Below, piece after piece: positions 62,101-64,000 of a stretch of 64,000 nt of DNA (position 1 is its first letter; each line of letters starts with the position of its first letter). This DNA is from Telmatactis stephensoni (lineage: Eukaryota > Cnidaria > Anthozoa > Actiniaria > Isophelliidae), in assembly GCA_029948255.1 (NCBI GenBank), contig JALIZF010001612.1, positions 248,001-312,000 on the forward strand, in the 5' to 3' direction. The position numbers and the translations under genes are program-made. A model generated the notes under the pieces. The model was not told the origin of the DNA. It did no database searches and saw only the letters and a list, made by a program, of their open reading frames with translations.

Positions 62101-63293
62101 CACCCCATGCACCCCTCCCCTAAATCTATCCCTGCATGCTTTGGAAATAGTGGTCGAGCAAAAACCTATATCCTGACCCAGACCCACGTACCCATCCAAA
62201 ATATGAATAAAATGATCAAAGAAAGTCATATAATCAATTGCTTAATAACTGGGTTACGGCCAGGCCAGGCCAGATAGAGAAATGTTTGACTCTTGTTCAT
62301 TCTATATGGATCTTGCTGCATTTGGCCTATATATATGGCTATGACCTCTTGTCTCCTTTGCAGCCATTTTTAGTCTCATCACGCCATGCAAATCCACCCC
62401 ACAATACTATGGTTTAGTGACAGACTTCCTTAAAATGGAAGCCTGAAGCTGATTGGCTAATTCTAATGAAATGAATGTTACTGCTTGGGTCAGAAGCCGT
62501 TTATGGAGAAGACTTTGCATGGTGTGACGAGACTAAAAATAGCTGCAAAGGAGACTACATGACCTCAAGCCAAATATTTTCCTGTCCAGTCCTCTCACTC
62601 AATCAATAAGTACATAACATTAACCATGGTGATTATCACTGTTGAAGACTATTAATTGTCACATCACTTTGTGTTCCAACTAGTCTCGGCCTAATTACAG
62701 CTGTGTAGTTATAGTTCTGATCACATAATGTTGCCTGACAAGAACTAATAAACATGGTTAAGTAGAAAGCTATGTTCCAACCTACCTTAGTAAGAAGAAT
62801 TCTCAATTGTGCTATGAGAATTTTAAATCTCTCCTCAATTAGTTCAACCAAAGGCAAATAGTTTTTAAAATCCAAATATGGAATCACAAGAGAAAAAGAT
62901 GAAATATTTGATCCTGTCCTATCCTTCCCAGTAAAAATAAACGAATGGCAAAGAATATCTTTCTCTTTTAAAATAAAAAGTTTCGAATCAACTATATTTT
63001 CAGGAGCGTCACGCTAAGAGTTCTCCACATAAAGTGCGTGACACAACATACTTCACGCAATCTTCTTGAGATACTTGTTCTCCAGTTCCAAGCCATACAT
63101 GCCGTAAAATAGGCCCAAGAATATTATCCCACGAAGAAATGACGAACGAAATAAAAGGTCCACTCTCCTGAAGTAATGATACATGATCAGAGGTAAGATT
63201 TGCTACAGAGAAGCGTTCTTCGACCGGTGAGGCACATAGAGCTGACAGTAAACTGTTGTTTACTGCCTCGAGTTTGGAGGGACTTGATTCCAT
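57517..63293 (-). CDS. C9orf72: C9orf72 ortholog (DENN-family protein)
   Basis: Nine minus-strand coding exons are 63293-62786, 61910-61812, 61541-61471, 60684-60612, 59885-59754, 59357-59158, 58873-58816, 58499-58390 and 57709-57517. All join in phase and give about 480 residues, essentially the human length (481). Recognisable blocks are SSWDNILGPILRHVW (human AYWDNILGPRVRHIW), AITSHLQTFGSTIVIG, MFLSPDERC…IFVQGLLK, STLIDVDTFEVKQ, FLRILDRKALALIKYVEA and the C-terminal LDLQLTTEADFYIVL. Several intron positions match the human gene. The protein has uDENN/longin, cDENN and dDENN parts. In mammals it forms a complex with SMCR8 and WDR41 that acts as a GTPase-activating module in autophagy and lysosome control. 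A one-base frameshift lies in exon 1 near 63010-63018 (GELLA | DAPENIVDSKLF). The start ATG 63293 is the first after an in-frame stop. Confidence 0.93.
58575..58660. repeat. (TCTG)n-rich microsatellite in C9orf72 intron
   Basis: Imperfect GTCTGTCTGTCCG repeats lie in the intron between the exons ending at 58816 and starting at 58499. Confidence 0.85.
59078..59142. repeat. (GAT)n microsatellite next to a C9orf72 exon
   Basis: GATGATGGTGGTGGTGATGATGAT… ends 16 bp from the donor side of the exon at 59158. The poly-Asp frame on the plus strand is an artefact. Confidence 0.9.
59597..59745. repeat. Dispersed repeat, GAGGATATTTTGG…CCTCCCCTAAATC family, copy 2
   Basis: CACCATCATATAAATTTGGAAACTGCCGAGAGGATATTTTGG is followed by a G20 run and CCAGCCTCCCCTAAATCTG. 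It ends 9 bp from the donor of the C9orf72 exon at 59754. Copy 3 at 62003 is the closest relative. Confidence 0.8.
59976..60105. mobile_element. 112-bp MITE, TAGCCTGTGTACAG termini, perfect 9-bp target duplication
   Basis: TAGCCTGTGTACAGCCATTT at 59985 is mirrored by …CTGTACACAGGCTA ending at 60096. CTTGAATGT flanks both sides (59976-59984, 60097-60105). The centre is C-rich then G-rich and folds back. The same terminal class occurs at 8869-9046. It is in a C9orf72 intron. Confidence 0.9.
60885..61290. repeat. Repeat related to the GGGGTACTCC family
   Basis: It starts GGGGGAGAGGGGTACTCCTT and ends CGTACCCCTATACCCCCCTCCCC (inverted). In between, CCCTGTTCCAGAG recurs at 60956, 61001 and 61205. 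It is in a C9orf72 intron. Confidence 0.6.
62003..62135. repeat. Dispersed repeat, GAGGATATTTTGG…CCCTCCCCTAAATC family, copy 3
   Basis: CACCATCATATAAATTGGAA…GCCGAGAGGATATTTTGGAAAAACATTGAGGAAAA…CCATGCACCCCTCCCCTAAATCTATCCC has the same order as copies 1 and 2 but lacks the G run. Confidence 0.8.
62341..62566. mobile_element. 210-bp hAT-like MITE, perfect 8-bp target duplication
   Basis: TTGTCTCCTTTGCAGCCATT…TTTAGTCTCATCACGCCATGCAAA at 62349 is mirrored by TTTGCATGGTGTGACGAGACTAAA…AGCTGCAAAGGAGACTAC ending at 62558. ATGACCTC flanks both sides (62341-62348, 62559-62566). An 8-bp duplication is typical of hAT elements. It is in the first C9orf72 intron. Confidence 0.9.
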
Positions 63294-64000
63294 CAAATCA
63301 AAATGCTTCAAAATGAAACTTAAAAGTTCTCATACCGATTGATTTTCATCGTGAAATCTCAGAATTTTGGCCGTTAATAGGCCTCAAAGCAGACACAAGA
63401 AAGCAAAATCATCTTCACTTATACGGAAGTGAAGGAAGTAATCCAAAGCTACTGACACCCAGGCTCTCTCTGTCAATTTTGAGTGACACAGGAAGCCCAA
63501 ATGAAAAAGAGGAGCGGCGAAGGGGGCCCAGCGGGTAGTACCATCCCACACATTCTCAAAATCCGCAACAGTTACGTCCCCCAGGAATGTTTATTTAATT
63601 ATCCCAAAAAAGAAAAGAAACGGGGGCCGGGGGAGGGGGGGGGGGGGGGGAGGGGGAAACGAACAAAAAAGAGCAACGAAGCCTTGTCGCTTCCATCCAT
63701 TGACTTGGCCACACTAATGTCAGTTCCGCCGCGGTGATTTTTAATTTTTCCAAAGCTCAAAATTAATTGGAAAGATAATTGAAACGGGGTGATTCAGTTT
63801 CTCAATGTACAACCTGCATCAGTACACTACAGGAAAACTAAAAGACGGCTGGACCAGAAGCAAATCATAGACATGTGAAGGAACTAATCGATGAATGGTG
63901 CAAACTGAATTACAGCAAAAATACATTGAAATCTACCCCGGTCGGAAATACTTTCAAAACAGTCAGTGAAATAAATAATTGAATAAATCAGTTTCACTTC
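63294..64000. other. C9orf72 upstream region
   Basis: This holds the promoter or 5' UTR side of C9orf72. A G-rich run (63623-63656) lies here. The 84-codon plus-strand frame at 63483-63737 is mainly low-complexity, and I do not support it as a gene. No TATA box is seen. Confidence 0.4.

Noticed and set aside
63483..63737. 84-codon Lys/Gly-rich plus-strand frame
   Set aside because: Driven by G and A runs upstream of C9orf72; no conserved features.

Overview
The window is nuclear DNA of an animal, most likely an anthozoan cnidarian such as a stony coral. This rests on GT-AG introns with conserved phases, orthologs of two metazoan genes (C9orf72 and GTF2F1/RAP74), a death-domain/NB-ARC/TPR protein and a PAN/discoidin/Ig protein of kinds common in corals and anemones, a tRNA-derived SINE ending in ATGT repeats, BEL/Pao and LINE retrotransposon debris, and a very high density of short inverted-repeat elements. 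The species assignment is inference.

Layout. Positions 1-20,450 hold no host gene that I can support. This part contains a decayed BEL/Pao pol fragment, a ~115-bp-period satellite (1.8-4.15 kb and 8.49-9.2 kb) split by a 4.3-kb terminal-inverted-repeat element carrying a small orphan gene, an R2-type (restriction-like-endonuclease) LINE with several 3' fragments, a 5'-truncated CR1/L2-like LINE on the minus strand, minisatellites and fold-back elements. Positions 20.4-36.9 kb hold minus-strand exons encoding signal peptide-PAN/apple-discoidin-Ig-Ig, spread over long TE-filled introns. A minus-strand death domain-NB-ARC-TPR gene lies at 39.7-44.8 kb. It is divergent from the plus-strand GTF2F1 gene (46.2-54.7 kb), with a probable shared promoter near 45.6-46.2 kb. 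The minus-strand C9orf72 ortholog occupies 57.5-63.3 kb with ten or fewer coding exons, nine of which I could define. The four host genes have no evident common pathway: innate-immune-type signalling (NB-ARC), cell surface/adhesion (PAN-discoidin-Ig), basal transcription (TFIIF) and autophagy/membrane traffic (C9orf72).

Most notable. (1) Three host genes carry single-base frameshifts inside otherwise strongly conserved exons: GTF2F1 near 52,030, NB-ARC at 43,027 and 42,277 (compensating), and C9orf72 near 63,013. Several lie at homopolymers, so uncorrected assembly indels are the likeliest explanation. (2) The 4,333-bp element at 4153-8485 has perfect 18-bp termini, an ACTT target duplication and a TATA/CRE-led orphan gene that I cannot assign. 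(3) Several inverted-repeat elements have target duplications readable directly from the sequence (9 bp, 8 bp, TAA, TAT), which allow provisional superfamily calls. No CRISPR array, prokaryotic operon or defence system is present.
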